This document shows, piece by piece, positions 1 through 11,212 of a stretch of DNA of 64,000 nucleotides. Position numbers and translations under genes: made by a program. Below the pieces are notes generated by a model, which did no database searches, was not told the DNA's origin, and saw only the letters and a program-made list of their open reading frames with translations. Numbering within the stretch: the first letter of the stretch is position 1; each line of letters opens with the position of its first letter. Where the stretch lies: positions 31,024,674 through 31,088,673 of the forward strand of contig CM055111.1 of assembly GCA_029204225.1 (NCBI GenBank), written 5' to 3'. Origin of the DNA: Diphasiastrum complanatum. Taxonomy: Eukaryota; Streptophyta; Lycopodiopsida; Lycopodiales; Lycopodiaceae.

Positions 1-374
1 ATGTCATGTGGTGAAACAAGCGACACAATAGGCTTTTCTAGAGTAATGGATTCGTCCCCACATTTATGTACCAATAAAACCTGTGTCCCAATCCAATCCC
101 TTCGTTGAATGAAATTGTCACATTCCTTTATTTTAGATAAAATCTTTGGTCTTGTACATTTATCTTCAAAATTTGTCCTTTCAAAAACCTCCTCCTGTAT
201 CAATGAATTCCTCTACTTTTGTCAGACAATTTTGCCATCAAGCTCTAGAGCAACAATAGTGCTAGAGACATCATCAATGCAATGTTTTTTCATTTCAGAA
301 AGTGACCACAACATGTAGATACCAATGGCCTCTTCTATTGTCTCAGCACCCATTGTTGGAAAAGGGAGCTTTGC
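1..374 (-). repeat. Left arm of a long inverted repeat
   Basis: The reverse complement of this stretch matches 1379-1752 almost base for base, with scattered substitutions and no net length change over 374 bp. Both arms carry part of the transposase-like reading frame described at 1184-2880. The arm begins at the window edge, so it may extend further left. Arms and the ~1-kb spacer could fold into a long hairpin if transcribed together. Confidence 0.85.
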
Positions 375-1183
375 AAAATGAGAAAAACACAACACCTTTA
401 ATACAAAGGAACTTTGGAAGAGGTTTGTGAGGGGCTAGCTCCTTGCCAAATAGATGATAGAAATTGAGCAAAGAATACATGGCTAGATACAGAGGCATTT
501 AATATGAAAGTGACAATCCATGTGATTGCGCCTTTATACAAGCCAAGCAGTTGAAGTGTTATCATAAAAAATGATAAGACTGGCCTTATAATCACAAATT
601 GCTAGGTCCATTACTTCAAAAGTTTCAATGATTGTTGGTTCAAGGGAACTTCATGTGGCTGCAAGTAACAAACATTGTAAACAATAAGTTGGAAGAAGGA
701 TCACAACAAAAATGAAGACATGAGGCCAAAGGAGAGCAAAAGCTGGAGAGTCAAATATTACAACACAAAAGCTTCAAAATCAACTTCTACACTCACAAAT
801 CGATGTACAACTTGATTTATAAGACAAAAAGAGTTTCAGTTTTGCACAAAAAGGAGCATCTAGCATGGTAAACATTTTGTCAAAACACGACATTCCGAGG
901 GTAAAATTCACTGCCAAGATATATCAGAGCAAGTCTCTATATAACCAAATTTGATTCACACAAATATTTCTATGCTCATGATGATTCTAGCTTTGTGAAG
1001 TCTTCTTGGAAACATTGGAAAGTCGATGCTTTAATGAAGCTAATCATTTATGGCTGTAACTCAGCAATTCACAAACGTGTAGAACTATGGTATCACTTGA
1101 CAACTACATGTTGTGGGCCAAGTTTTATAATAAATATGTTGTTGATGTTGTGATTTAATGAGTGGTAGTTTTGTCAAACTTAC
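375..1183. other. Spacer between inverted-repeat arms, no gene seen
   Basis: This AT-rich stretch separates the left arm from the transposase-like pseudogene. Short open frames occur, but none has a recognisable motif. I see no RNA gene and no terminal repeat in it. Confidence 0.4.
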
Positions 1184-2880
1184 TTGGTCATGCATGCACA
1201 TTTGCTAATGTTCTTTTTCAACCAGGTTGTGGTTGGAGACCTAGTGGATCTACAATCCCATGGAGTTTTGTTAGCCTTAGGCAAGATTAAAAGCACATGT
1301 GCTGGAGATCTATGTCACTCTCAAAGAATAGAGAATGCCATGGCATGCGTGAGTGTGGAAAAAGGCTTGCAGTTTGATGCAAAGCTCCCTTTTCCAACAA
1401 TGGGTGTTGAGACAATAGAAGAGGCCATTGGTACCTATGTGTTGTGGTCACTTTCTGAAATGAAATAACATTGCATTGATGATGTCTCTAGCACTATTGT
1501 TGCTCAAGAGCTTGATGGCAAAATTGTCTGGCAAAAGCAGAGAAATGCATTGATACAAGAGGAGGTTTTTGAAAGGGCAAATTTTGAAGATAAATGTACA
1601 AGAACAACGATTTTATCCAAAAGAAAACAATGTGACAGTTTCATTCAACGAAGGGATTGGATTGGGAGACATGTTTTATTGGTACATAAATGTGGGAATG
1701 AATCCATTACTCTAGGAAAGGCTATTGTGTCGCTTGTTTCACCACATGACATTGTGGGCAATGAGCAGCTGGGTGTGGACTCGGTTGGTGTATTTGTATA
1801 CTTGACAACTGTTGGTCAATGCCTAGCATGTCACACACAACTAGAAGAAGATCATGTGTATGAATGGTCCATACCATGCGTGCAAACGAGCAACGGTTTT
1901 CCACTGCTACAAGTTGATAGTTCTATCAAGAGGAGGGCCTTGTCACCGGAGGAAGCCTTTGGATGTGATGAGTCATCAGAGATGCCAAATTTGTAGTCCA
2001 TACATTTCAACATTTCAAAGAATGCACCATTAGGATTCAATGTGGCCATAAGATCAAATGCAACTAAATTCAGCAAAGGAGATAGTTTGTTTTACCAAGT
2101 GCATGCTTTGAGGCAAGGACATGCTACAATGCATGGCAAAGGAAGCAAAGATAAAATAAAGGTATGTGGTATTTCTAGTGTCATGGAAATCTCCACAATT
2201 GATTGTTGCAAAGGGCAGTGTTGCCAAATAGCAAGCCGCAAAGAAGTTTTTGAGTCTCGCGTGAACTATTATGGGCAACAACATAAGGATCGACTAACAT
2301 TTGTATTTGATTCATTTTCATCAGCACCAATGGGAACTAGAAAAATGATGTATAACGGAAGAGGTATTTGTGAGAAAGCTTGGTGGATTATTCACGGTGT
2401 TTCTAGAGCTTCATTTTTTGGATACAAATATCTATGGAAAAGGGGTGTAGTGAAAGGGATGCATGGTAACGTGGGAAATTATAGAGAACATGGACATGTT
2501 ACTACAGCCAAGGAAGCAATTTGGGAGTTCATAAAAACAACTGCAGATAGAATGCCAAACAAGTGTCGAACAACTAATATGGGAGTTCGAGACACACAAT
2601 ATGTTCTTCCCAGTGTGTATAAGGTAAAGGACATTCAAAATGAAGTCAATGGTCAATTGGAAATGGTGAATGTCAAAGGCATCTCACAAGCTACGATGAG
2701 TAGATTGTGGAATAATGATTTCAAGGAGGTTCAAATAGCAACAAACAATGGTTTCTCAAGATGTGATGTGTGCACATCCATAAAAGAGAAATTGCAATCT
2801 ACAAAGGTGGTCTATGAAAGACCTAAATACCTTGAAGAAAAAGAAAAGCACATGAAAATGCAACGTGCTTGTTGTAGTGT
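1184..2880 (+). pseudogene. DNA-transposon-like gene remnant, N-terminal part
   Basis: One reading frame runs from 1184 to about 2880, interrupted only by TAA at 1466-1468 and TAG at 1994-1996. Two early stretches, near 1230-1460 and 1660-1850, resemble the domain often called DUF8039 in plant transposon proteins. From about 2250 the frame shows a pattern I associate with a large uncharacterised transposase-like family (DUF7869 type): SRASFFGYKYLW, then KGMHGNVGNYR, then a short Cys pair in SRCDVCTSIKEKL. The catalytic C-terminal part is absent, because the frame runs into gypsy Gag sequence near 2880. The family assignment is from memory of the pattern and is tentative; that this is one decayed gene rests on the single shared frame. 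Confidence 0.5.
1379..1752 (+). repeat. Right arm of the inverted repeat
   Basis: This is the partner of 1-374. It lies inside the transposase-like pseudogene and keeps that gene's orientation, so the left arm looks like an inverted partial copy of the gene rather than a terminal inverted repeat of a transposon. Confidence 0.85.
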
Positions 2881-5310
2881 ATATTATAGTAGCAAAAAAA
2901 GGTTTTTCAATCTAAGAGGAAGGATAGGGAAAATGTTAGTGAAACACATCCCAATTCCAATAATCCTAAGAAAACAAAGAAAAACTTTAAAAACAATCAG
3001 GGTGGCATTGATAAGGCTGAAGTCGTAAGAAGAACATGTGCTTCAAGTGCAATGGCGAGGGTCACCTTGCACGAGATTGCGTCAAAAAACCAACTTCTAC
3101 CTCAGGGATCATGGCTAGTTTAATGTTGACACTGAAAATGTTAACCCTTATTCTAAACATGAACTTAATTCTATTATGAAGAATTCAGATTAAAATTTAT
3201 CTATGTTTTCATAATGATATGATTTGCCTCAATGATGAGGAACTTAACATAAATGCCATGAGTATACCCAGGGAGAACACTACAGAATTTGAAGCCTATA
3301 ATGAACTTAGGCAGGAATTCAATGATGTTTTTTTAGACCTTCTTGTAGGTTTACCACCAGAAAGGACAGTTGATCATAAAATTGAACTAATACCTAGAAC
3401 AATTTTAATTGCACAACGTCCTTATAGGATGAGTGCATCGGAAGAGGCTAAGGTAAGTAAACAATTACATGATTACCTGAAAAAGGGGTGGGTACAACCT
3501 AGTAAGTCTTCTTGGGCATCACCAGTGGTTCTGGTTGCCAAGAAGGATGGGACTATAAGATTTTGCGTCAACTATAAGAAATTTAAACCGTTAAGAATAA
3601 ACATCCACTACCACAGATGGATGATCTAATAGACTATCTTGGTGGTGCTTGGTACTTTTCCTTGATAGATCTAAGATCGGGTTACCATCCGATACGCATT
3701 AAGACAGAAGATATACCAAAAACTGGATTTCGAACTCGCTTTGGTCACTACAAATTTATGGTGTTGCCTTTTGGTTTGACCAATGCACCAACAACTTTCC
3801 AACAGATGATGAACAATTTGTTCAGACCATATTTGGGAAGATTCATAGTGGTATTCTTAGATGATATCCTATTGTTCAGTAAGACTTTGGCGGAACATAA
3901 AGAGCATCTTAGAATTGTCTTGGACATCCTAAGAAGAGAAACGCTCTTTGCCAAGGAGTCTAAATGCAATTTTTTTGCTAAGGAATTGTCCTACTTGGGG
4001 CATAAGATCTTCGAACGAGGAGTGGAGATTGAGCCAGATCGAATCCAGAGGGTTATTGATTGGCCAATTCTCACCACAGTTCGAAAAATCAAGTCTTTCT
4101 TTGGGTTTGTTGGATTTTTTCGTCGTCATATTCCCCAATTTGCTCGATTGGCATTTCCCCTTACCCAGGCCTTGAAAGGCTATAAGAAGCTAAGCCAAAG
4201 GGCTAAGAGTCCACTAGTGGTGTGGACAGAGGATATGAATCATTGTTTTGAGTTTCTTAAGAAAAGTGTCACTTTGGCACCAATACTAATCATTGGTGAT
4301 CCTAATAAGGCTTTTGTAGTTAGGACCGATGCCAATGATTATGCTATTGGAACTGTGCTGATGCCAGATGGACATCTTGTGGCCTATAAAAGCAAGAAAC
4401 TCAATCCTGCTCAGTCTAGGTATTGTACCTATGAGAAGGAACTGTTAGCAATTGTTCATTCCTTGAAAATTTGATGACATTATTTATATGGAGCTAGATT
4501 TGAAGTTTTGATGGATCATTAGACTCTTCAATATTTTTGTGATGCTACATATTTAAAGGGGAGGCAAGCTAGATGGGCTGAGCTGATGCAAATCTTTGAC
4601 TTTTCTATACGTTACTATAAAGGAAGTCAAAATACTGTAGCAGATGCTTTGAGTAGGTTACCAGTTATTAATCAGTTGAGCTTTACTATTATAGAACCGG
4701 GGTTGTTTCAGTCTCTTCAAGTCCGTTCCTTATTTTGGAAAGTACTGGCAACAAGTACTTTTAGGGATCAATTCAAGTTTGCAAGATTCCTTGAATCAGG
4801 GAAAGACTGAAACGGATTTCCTAATTCGAAACAGGATTTTGTTTCGTAAGGGAAAGGTGTGTGTACTGGAGAATGACACAATAAGGGCCCAAATCTTGCA
4901 TGAGTGTCATGATAGTCCATGCGCAGGACATCCGAGTATACAAAGAACACTTGACTTAGTTCGAAGTCAATTTTGGTGGCCTAAAATGAAAGTCAAGTAG
5001 AGGCCTATGTACTTAAATATACTAAGTGCCAGTTAAATAAAGCAGAGAGGCTAAAAGCTAGTGGCCTATTACATCCTTTAGATATTTCTATCGGAAAGTG
5101 AGAAAGTATATCTATGGATTTTGTGGTTGGGCTTCCACGTACAGGGAGGGGCCACAATCTGGTTTGGGTCATTGTTGATAGACTTACGAAGTTTGCTCAA
5201 TTTATCCCAACGAAAACTACTGTTAAAGCTTCAAAACTAGCTCAACTATTTGTTGAGAAGCTTTTTCGACTATACGGGCTGCCTTGCGATATTGTCAGTG
5301 ACCAACATAA
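2881..5310 (+). pseudogene. Ty3/gypsy Gag-Pol remnant
   Basis: Visible in order: a Gag zinc knuckle CFKCNGEGHLARDC (3039-3080); the region leading into reverse transcriptase (3219-3600); the reverse transcriptase core with FLDD at 3854-3865 (3617 onward); RNase H around 4300-4640; the integrase zinc module HECHDSPCAGH near 4900; and the start of the integrase core (5114-5310), which stops after the second conserved Asp. The element would make DNA from its RNA and insert it into the genome, but it is dead. Frames shift near 3030, 3610 and 4780, and in-frame stops occur at 4472-4477 and about 4519. No flanking LTR pair is clear. The sequence ends abruptly at about 5307, where unrelated DNA begins. 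Confidence 0.85.
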
Positions 5311-5952
5311 ATATGGCATGATATACTCAAAAATTAAGATATGAGCTGGTTAAGTATAAATCATGAAGAGGCCTAAGTCATTTTCAGGAATATATCTCCT
5401 AAGTACTTGCCTTGTAATTAAGGGCAAGACCTTTAAAAGGAAAAGACATTGTCTTGGATAACCTTTACTAGGTCGTCCATACAAAATGACTAGATACGAA
5501 AAGACATGTTAAACAAGAGTAACTTTAACTCATAGTTAAGTATATCTCCTATGGTATAGTTGAACGTATTTTCAGTCTAATTGTTAACTAGACCCTTTCG
5601 TGGAAGCGACGCACCTGTTGTTTTAGAGGTGTGTTTGTTCGTCCCGTAGAACATATATAGATCTCACACTTTAGTCTCGATCATCGAGAGAGAAGAGTTT
5701 ATGCTTATGTAAGAGATTGAAGTGAATAGAGTTTTGTGAGTTATTCTCTCTTATCTCTGTTCTCAGCACTACTGAGTGTGAGTGTCCCTGAGTTCGCTAA
5801 CAATCTCTAATGCATTTCATGGATTACTCTCCGATTAGACATACGCTCTAGTGCATTACAATCGTTTGTTGTGTTTTCGTAAAGCATGCTCTAAAGAACT
5901 GTCTTAAAACCATCTTATTCGCCATGAAATCGGCGTTAAGCAATCTCTGAAG
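5311..5952. other. LTR-like non-coding stretch
   Basis: No gene is visible. It holds a TATA-like ATATATAGATCTC near 5650, followed by a short hairpin (TCTCGATCATCGAGA) and pyrimidine-rich sequence, a layout typical of an LTR promoter and leader. I find no second copy and no primer-binding site, so the LTR reading is weak. Confidence 0.25.
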
Positions 5953-6570
5953 TTATTTCTTTATCAGGTTTGCAACATTAGGATTACAGCGATAGAACTT
6001 TGTAATCTTTGGAACTGCATCAAGTACTAAAGGTATGGTATGTTCAATAACTGATGTCGGAATACCCTTAAGATCTTGATAAGTCCATGCAAAGCAATCC
6101 TGATACGTAATAAGTAACATGCAGAGTGCTTGATACTGTTCAGGATTAAGTTGTGATCCAACTTGTACAATCTTTTTCGGTTTTCCTGGTTCGACAAGAT
6201 TCATGGGCTGTGTCCTAGCTAGGCCATCGTAAACCTCTTTCGATTCTGGCACGTGTTCTTCAAGTTCACGATGTGCTTTAGGTAACATGATAACCACATC
6301 ATCCAGTGTATAACGTTTAAAATGTTCAGGCATATCATGTTGGACTATATCTGTTTGTTCTTTTTCGAAAGGATTTATCTTGGATCTTTGCTTCACCTTC
6401 TTAGTAGGAATTGATCATGGAGGTGATGACTTCTGAGAAGATAAAATCTTCTTCAAAGGTGAAGACTTCCTAGACGATGATGTTGTCAAAACTAAGAGTT
6501 TAAGGACTGAATTTGATCTACAAATGATCCAAAGAGTGATTGGTAGCTTGGGATCTTGATCTATATCAAG
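5953..6570 (-). pseudogene. Ty3/gypsy fragment, protease-RT junction
   Basis: The minus strand from 6396 to 5953 reads a stretch typical of plant gypsy polyproteins just before the reverse transcriptase palm: CFAWTYQDLKGIP, then IEHTIPLVLDAVP, then FYRCNPNVANLIKK. This belongs to the non-chromovirus (Tat/Athila-like) style, unlike the plus-strand gypsy element next to it. The reverse transcriptase catalytic part is missing on the left. The 6400-6570 portion reads as further decayed polyprotein in other frames. Confidence 0.75.
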
Positions 6571-6589
6571 ACTAGCTTCCAAATCTAGC

Positions 6590-7110
6590 TTCTACTTGAC
6601 AATCTTTGTGATTCCAAGCAACCCAGACGCAATCTGATGCTGACGAGAAGATCCTTCGAGAGCTGCACAGACAGATGGATGCCGAGGCCCGCTTTGCACA
6701 AAGCCAATGGATAGCAGTTGGGAGGAGGCGACGAGTGAGAGAGAAGGGAGGGGATGCGGAGGGAGTTGAGGGAGACGATCCATGGGATTTGGACATGGAG
6801 CAGTTTCTAGTGGACCGCGATGCGGAGACATAGGCCGAGCCATTTTTTCCTCCAGTTAGGCCTAGGGGGCGCCCCATAGGCACAGCGAGAGGGGGCTTGG
6901 GTTCGATGTTTGTAGAGAGGAGTGGGGCGTCATAGGCAGCTGCAGGCCAAGCATCGTCCCAGTCCGTAGGGCCTTCGCAGGGTGTGGGACCTGGGACCTT
7001 AGACATGCAAACATGACAGGCTAGGGGGCAGCCTAGAGGTAGTGGCATGAGTGGGAGGATTGGAGGCAGCTAGGGGGTGGCAGAGGGAGGGGGAGACAAA
7101 CATGAGAGTT
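6590..7110. other. GC-rich patch of unknown origin
   Basis: Base composition is clearly richer in G and C than the surroundings. The plus strand has a charged, open stretch at about 6635-6830 (containing RELHRQMDAEARFAQSQW, then many Arg, Gly and Asp) that ends at a TAG near 6830, followed by Pro/Arg/Gly-rich translation. The minus strand is also open for 158 codons. I recognise neither. It could be a captured gene piece or a remnant of an element of different composition. Confidence 0.3.
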
Positions 7111-7161
7111 TGGTGTCTTTTTTAGTCCTAAGAACGGTGATTGTGTGTTATTTTTTATTTT

Positions 7162-7253
7162 TAGTGAAAGTTTGTTTTCCTGAGTTCAGAATTTTTATTG
7201 CAAAGAGTAGTGAAAGTTTGTTTTCCTGAGTTCAGAATTTCTGTTGCAAAGAG
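7162..7253. repeat. Two tandem copies of a 46-bp unit
   Basis: 7162-7207 and 7208-7253 are near-identical, differing at about two positions. They lie between the GC-rich patch and the copia fragment. Confidence 0.9.
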
Positions 7254-7268
7254 TTTACAAGTCACACC

Positions 7269-8813
7269 TTACACTTGTAGGATGATATGGATGGATCTTG
7301 AAAAGACTCTCTTTGTTTCTTGAAAGTAGTGTGTGGACAAGCTTATGTAGTTAACCAAAATGCAACCCTCACACATTTCTCCTTCAAAAGAGATATAAGG
7401 CAATCCAACAACTAGATTACCTCTTTTAAGGATTTGATTCCCGTTGACTCTAGCTCTTGTAGCAATCACTTTGTAGTGATTCTTGATGTCCTTGATGAGA
7501 CATTTGTCACTGTCAAACTCAACCTTGAGTTGTTGATCAGCCATCGTCCCAACAGATAGTAGATTGTTACCTAAGCCAGGTACATATTGCACATTGCTTA
7601 TCTGCTTTATCTTCCCGCTGGCTAACTTCACTGGTACCACTCCAACTCCTTTAACAGATAGCAATTTGCCATCATCTTGTCCAACTAATTCATCACCATT
7701 GTTTTTTTCCTTGAGTTCTGAAAACCACTCTTTTCTGGAAGTCATATGTTTTGATGCACCCCTATCAATGTACTTGGCTTCATCGCTTGTCATTAATGTT
7801 GTAATGAACAATTTTGAACTTACACGTGTATCATCTTCATATTGATTATCATCGTATTGATGTTGATCAGTATAATTGTCTTTATAATAATAGTCATCAA
7901 ATTGATGTTGATCAACATAATTTTTCGCTTGCCATTTGTCTTTTCTTTGTTCCATCTCCTTCTGTTTTTTTTTTTTTTAAGCATTCACGCTCCCAATGAC
8001 CAGGTTTGTTGCAGTACCTACAATTTTCAGGTTTATTTTGTCTTGAATAGCCACGTCCTTGACCTCGGCCTTGATTCCAATTGCCTCGATTCGGACTATC
8101 ATTGACTTGCTCATAAAATTGTTGAAATGATCCCCGACTTGAGTTTCCTCCTCTTGATTGATACCTTCCACGGCCAAATCTTCCACCTCGTCCTCTAACT
8201 GCAAGAGCTTGATCATAGCTCCTGTTACAATGATTCAAGTTCTCTTGACGTTGCTCTTCTTGCAAAAGCAATCCACCTAGTTCTTCATAGGTTGGAAGAT
8301 TTTCTCTTGTGGCGACACTCTCAAACATCTGATGTGACTCACTTAGACTATTCAATGTCAATTGCACGATCTGACGGTCTTGTACTGCTCTCCAACTGCT
8401 GCTAATTGGTCACGAATCTCTTTGATCTTCAGTATGTGATCGACAATAGTTGCATCATCATCCATCCGCAATGTATGCAACTTCTTCTTCGTAAATAGTA
8501 TTCAAGATGTATTTGTCCTTTCAAACAATGCCTTCAATGTATCCCACGCTTCTTTTGGTCCTTCTGAATCTGAAATATAGGGAATAATTTCATCTCTAAC
8601 TGATAAGTTGATGACATTATGGGCTTTCTATTTTCTCCTATCAAATGCCTGCTGATCTTCTTCAATCACTAGCCTTGTCTCTTAAGCTATCACAAACTCT
8701 CATAGCTCCTTTTCCATCAAAATGTTCTTCAGTTTGAATTTCCAAACTGCATAGTTGTCGGCACCTTCCAATTTGCTTGACTCATTGAGGACACTCTTGC
8801 TTAGAGTTGCCAT
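7269..8813 (-). pseudogene. Ty1/copia element G: Gag and protease remnant
   Basis: Gag starts at the ATG at 8813-8811 (MATLSKSVLNESSKLEGADN) with the usual copia Gag N-terminus, then runs through an Arg/Gly-rich tract to a zinc knuckle CRYCNKPGHWEREC at 7981-8022. A 14-T run (A run on the coding strand) at about 7965-7978 coincides with a frame change into the protease frame at 7955. The protease Asp-Ser-Gly signature is altered to DRGAS, so it would be inactive. Stops break Gag near 8480 and 8700. Integrase and reverse transcriptase are absent. The remnant ends near 7269. Confidence 0.85.
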
Positions 8814-8918
8814 TACTAGATAGATGAGTCCGGATCACAAAAATGGCTCAGTCTGAACACACAACCCGTCTCTAAATTTTATCACACCACAGAACTGTAT
8901 ATATTTGGTTGTACACTT

Positions 8919-9165
8919 GATATCGGTACGACGCGCGGGTGCACGACTGCTTGGGATTCTCTTTAGCTGGCGCTTGTGGATCCGATATTGGTACGGGTAT
9001 GCGATATTGGTACGACGTGCGGATGTACGACTGCTCAGTATTATCTTTACCTTTGGCGCGTGGATCCGATATTGGTACGAATATGCTATATCTGTACGAC
9101 GACGTGCGGCCTACTCAGGATTTTTCTTACCTCTGGTGCGTCGATCCAATATTGGTACGAAAAAG
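8919..9165. repeat. Three imperfect tandem copies of an ~80-bp unit
   Basis: Copies begin near 8919, 9003 and 9085. Each starts with GATATTGGTACGACG or a variant, passes through ACTGCT(C/T)AG and ends with GATCC(G/A)ATATTGGTACG. The array lies upstream of the Gag start of copia element G, where its leader or LTR would be expected, and is richer in GC than its flanks. The open plus-strand frames here are a by-product of the repeat. Confidence 0.8.
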
Positions 9166-10790
9166 ATAAAAAGTAGAGGGAATATAAGAACTTTCAGAGG
9201 GAATATTCCAGATTCTCCACTTCGGCGCAGCGGCTACGCCACCTCCTCTTTTCAAAGATCTCAAAATGTGTGATTATTCAAAAAACAGAGATTAGTAATG
9301 TAAAAAGTATGAAGCCTCCTAACTCTAAATGGCAATACTAGACATTGTCTAGTGTGATTTGCGGTACCCTAAACAAACAGATGAGAGATTTCTTGGCAAA
9401 CCTCTCACACGAATGGCACTTTTCACAACAACTAGAAAGAGAGAGAAAACCTACGAGTAGACTAATAGACTAGCCTACGGCTAATTACAGTTGGTAATAG
9501 CTGTTAACATTAATGTACATCGTAAACAGTAACAGAATGAAGTTTATCATTGATTTCTAACAACATGGCCTATCTAAAGCTCTACCACTAGGATAATCGC
9601 CATGTAGCACGTCATTTTGATCAGGGTCCACTCAAGGGACAAGTGGCAGATCTGAGCGTTGATAAGTAGATCTAACGATGCAATGCTTTCAGGTATGGTG
9701 CCTTGAAGAAATGAGAACCCACCCCAGCCTACACAAAGGGCGCCACCTTCATGGGCCTTTACGGCAAGAACCATATGACTCCCAATCACTCAGATCTATG
9801 CCACGTGGCAAAAATCATATCATTATGTTCATCTTCCTTCGACCATACTCTCTAATATAGCTCTACTCAATAGTACTAGGTAAGTTTAGGTGTATGGAAT
9901 CTTGAAAATTGACATGCATGTACACACGTTTCCTATCAAACTTGTGGTGTACACTGTACATCAAAGAAAGTGCTCCTTCCAAAGGAATAACGGATGGATA
10001 ATAGACTTTTTTGCAGTTATAGATCCATAGCTCACTAATAAGATAGTCTCTAGAATATTGATATCTCAAAATGCTTGTAAAATGCATCAAATTTTTCCAT
10101 TGTTTAATTTAGTTAATGTCATCAATATGACATCAATTCAAAGGATAAACAAAGGACTGTTTGATAAAGGGTGTCGTGAGGAAATCCAGATTTACGACTT
10201 TCACATGTGGTAGTTTGAGGTAACATCCCAAGTTGATAGGAATTAATATCCTCTAAAATAGATAGAATTATTTTTACAACATAGAGCATAAATTTTCTAC
10301 AACGGTATAGGTGGCACAACCTTTATGAATTGAGATATGGCCAATTTCAATTGACATACTCTAGTAACATCATGAGGAAGACATAGATAACGAAACTCTC
10401 CATAAACTGCAAATTATAAAGTAAAACACAAGATATTTTGAACTATGCACAAATGTTGATGCATTGAGCATAAACAAAAAATTTCAAAAACTTGAATCGC
10501 TCATGTGCCAACATAATATACGCCTATCATTCCAATAACAACTATATATGGCACACAATTGGATCATGTATGGACAAACTTACAAAATTCAAGGAAATAA
10601 TTTGGATCTACGCATGCTCTCATTTCTTCTATAACACAAATTTAAAAAAACTTTAAAACAGTGCAATTTAGCACATATTACAAAGGCAAGCCCTGTAGCT
10701 TGCCACAATGCACTTGTTTAACTTGGAATTTTTTTTGTCACGCTCTTGGCTAGAGCGAGTTGTCTAGCCGTTTCTATCACTAAGACGTCG
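9166..10790. other. Region without recognisable genes
   Basis: AT-rich sequence with only short open frames of no recognisable content. The 9330-9565 part, ending TTTCTAACA, might be the outer part of an LTR belonging to element G, but no partner copy or primer-binding site is visible. Confidence 0.35.
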
Positions 10791-10794
10791 AGGG

Positions 10795-11211
10795 TTGGGG
10801 AAGTGCGTGTTGTTTAGAACAAGTTGCTACTTTCTAGCCGATCAGCCATGTTCACTCATCGCGTACTTAGGTAAGATCTTGAGGGTCACAATGCCAATCC
10901 TCTCGTTCAGAGGACAAAGCCTACGACATCTCTTTGCTTTTCAGCACACAAGGGGCACCAAGCCAAGCACCAAGTGCCCCTATAGTCACGCTATTTTTAA
11001 CTCGGAATTATTTTCTGCCAACACCAAGTGCCCCTATAGTCACGCTATTTTTAACTCGGAATTATTTTCTGCCAACAACACCTCGGCGCTCCCCTCTTTC
11101 CTCCTCCCCTGGGGTGTTCGCAGCCTGGGTGTTGGCATAAAAAAACCAAAAAAATTTCCCACCCGTACCCCCCATCAACTTGAAGTTCATCAGCATGTTT
11201 TTCGCGGTTGA
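10795..11211 (+). CDS. Hypothetical 138-residue frame with an 18-residue tandem repeat
   Basis: I do not recognise this frame. Its notable part is two back-to-back copies of an 18-residue unit starting TKCPYSHAIF, encoded by two 54-bp DNA copies at 10968-11021 and 11022-11075. The copies look identical, and the repeat length is a multiple of three, so the frame stays open. There is no signal peptide or membrane segment. The repeat may be a recent slippage or unequal-exchange event in non-coding DNA, so being a real gene is unlikely but possible. Confidence 0.2.
   Translation: MGKCVLFRTSCYFLADQPCSLIAYLGKILRVTMPILSFRGQSLRHLFAFQHTRGTKPSTKCPYSHAIFNSELFSANTKCPYSHAIFNSELFSANNTSALPSFLLPWGVRSLGVGIKKPKKFPTRTPHQLEVHQHVFRG
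10968..11075. repeat. Perfect 54-bp tandem duplication
   Basis: 10968-11021 and 11022-11075 are identical as far as I can compare by eye. Perfect identity points to a recent duplication. Confidence 0.93.
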
Positions 11212-11212
11212 C

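Noticed and set aside
3854-3865. FLDD instead of YVDD or YIDD at the gypsy reverse transcriptase catalytic site as an unusual feature.
   Set aside because: FLDD is an ordinary variant in Ty3/gypsy reverse transcriptases.
8905-9273. Three overlapping plus-strand frames with repeated WIRYWYG- or SDIGT-like peptides.
   Set aside because: They are the three readings of an ~80-bp tandem DNA repeat whose units differ in length, with no codon signature.
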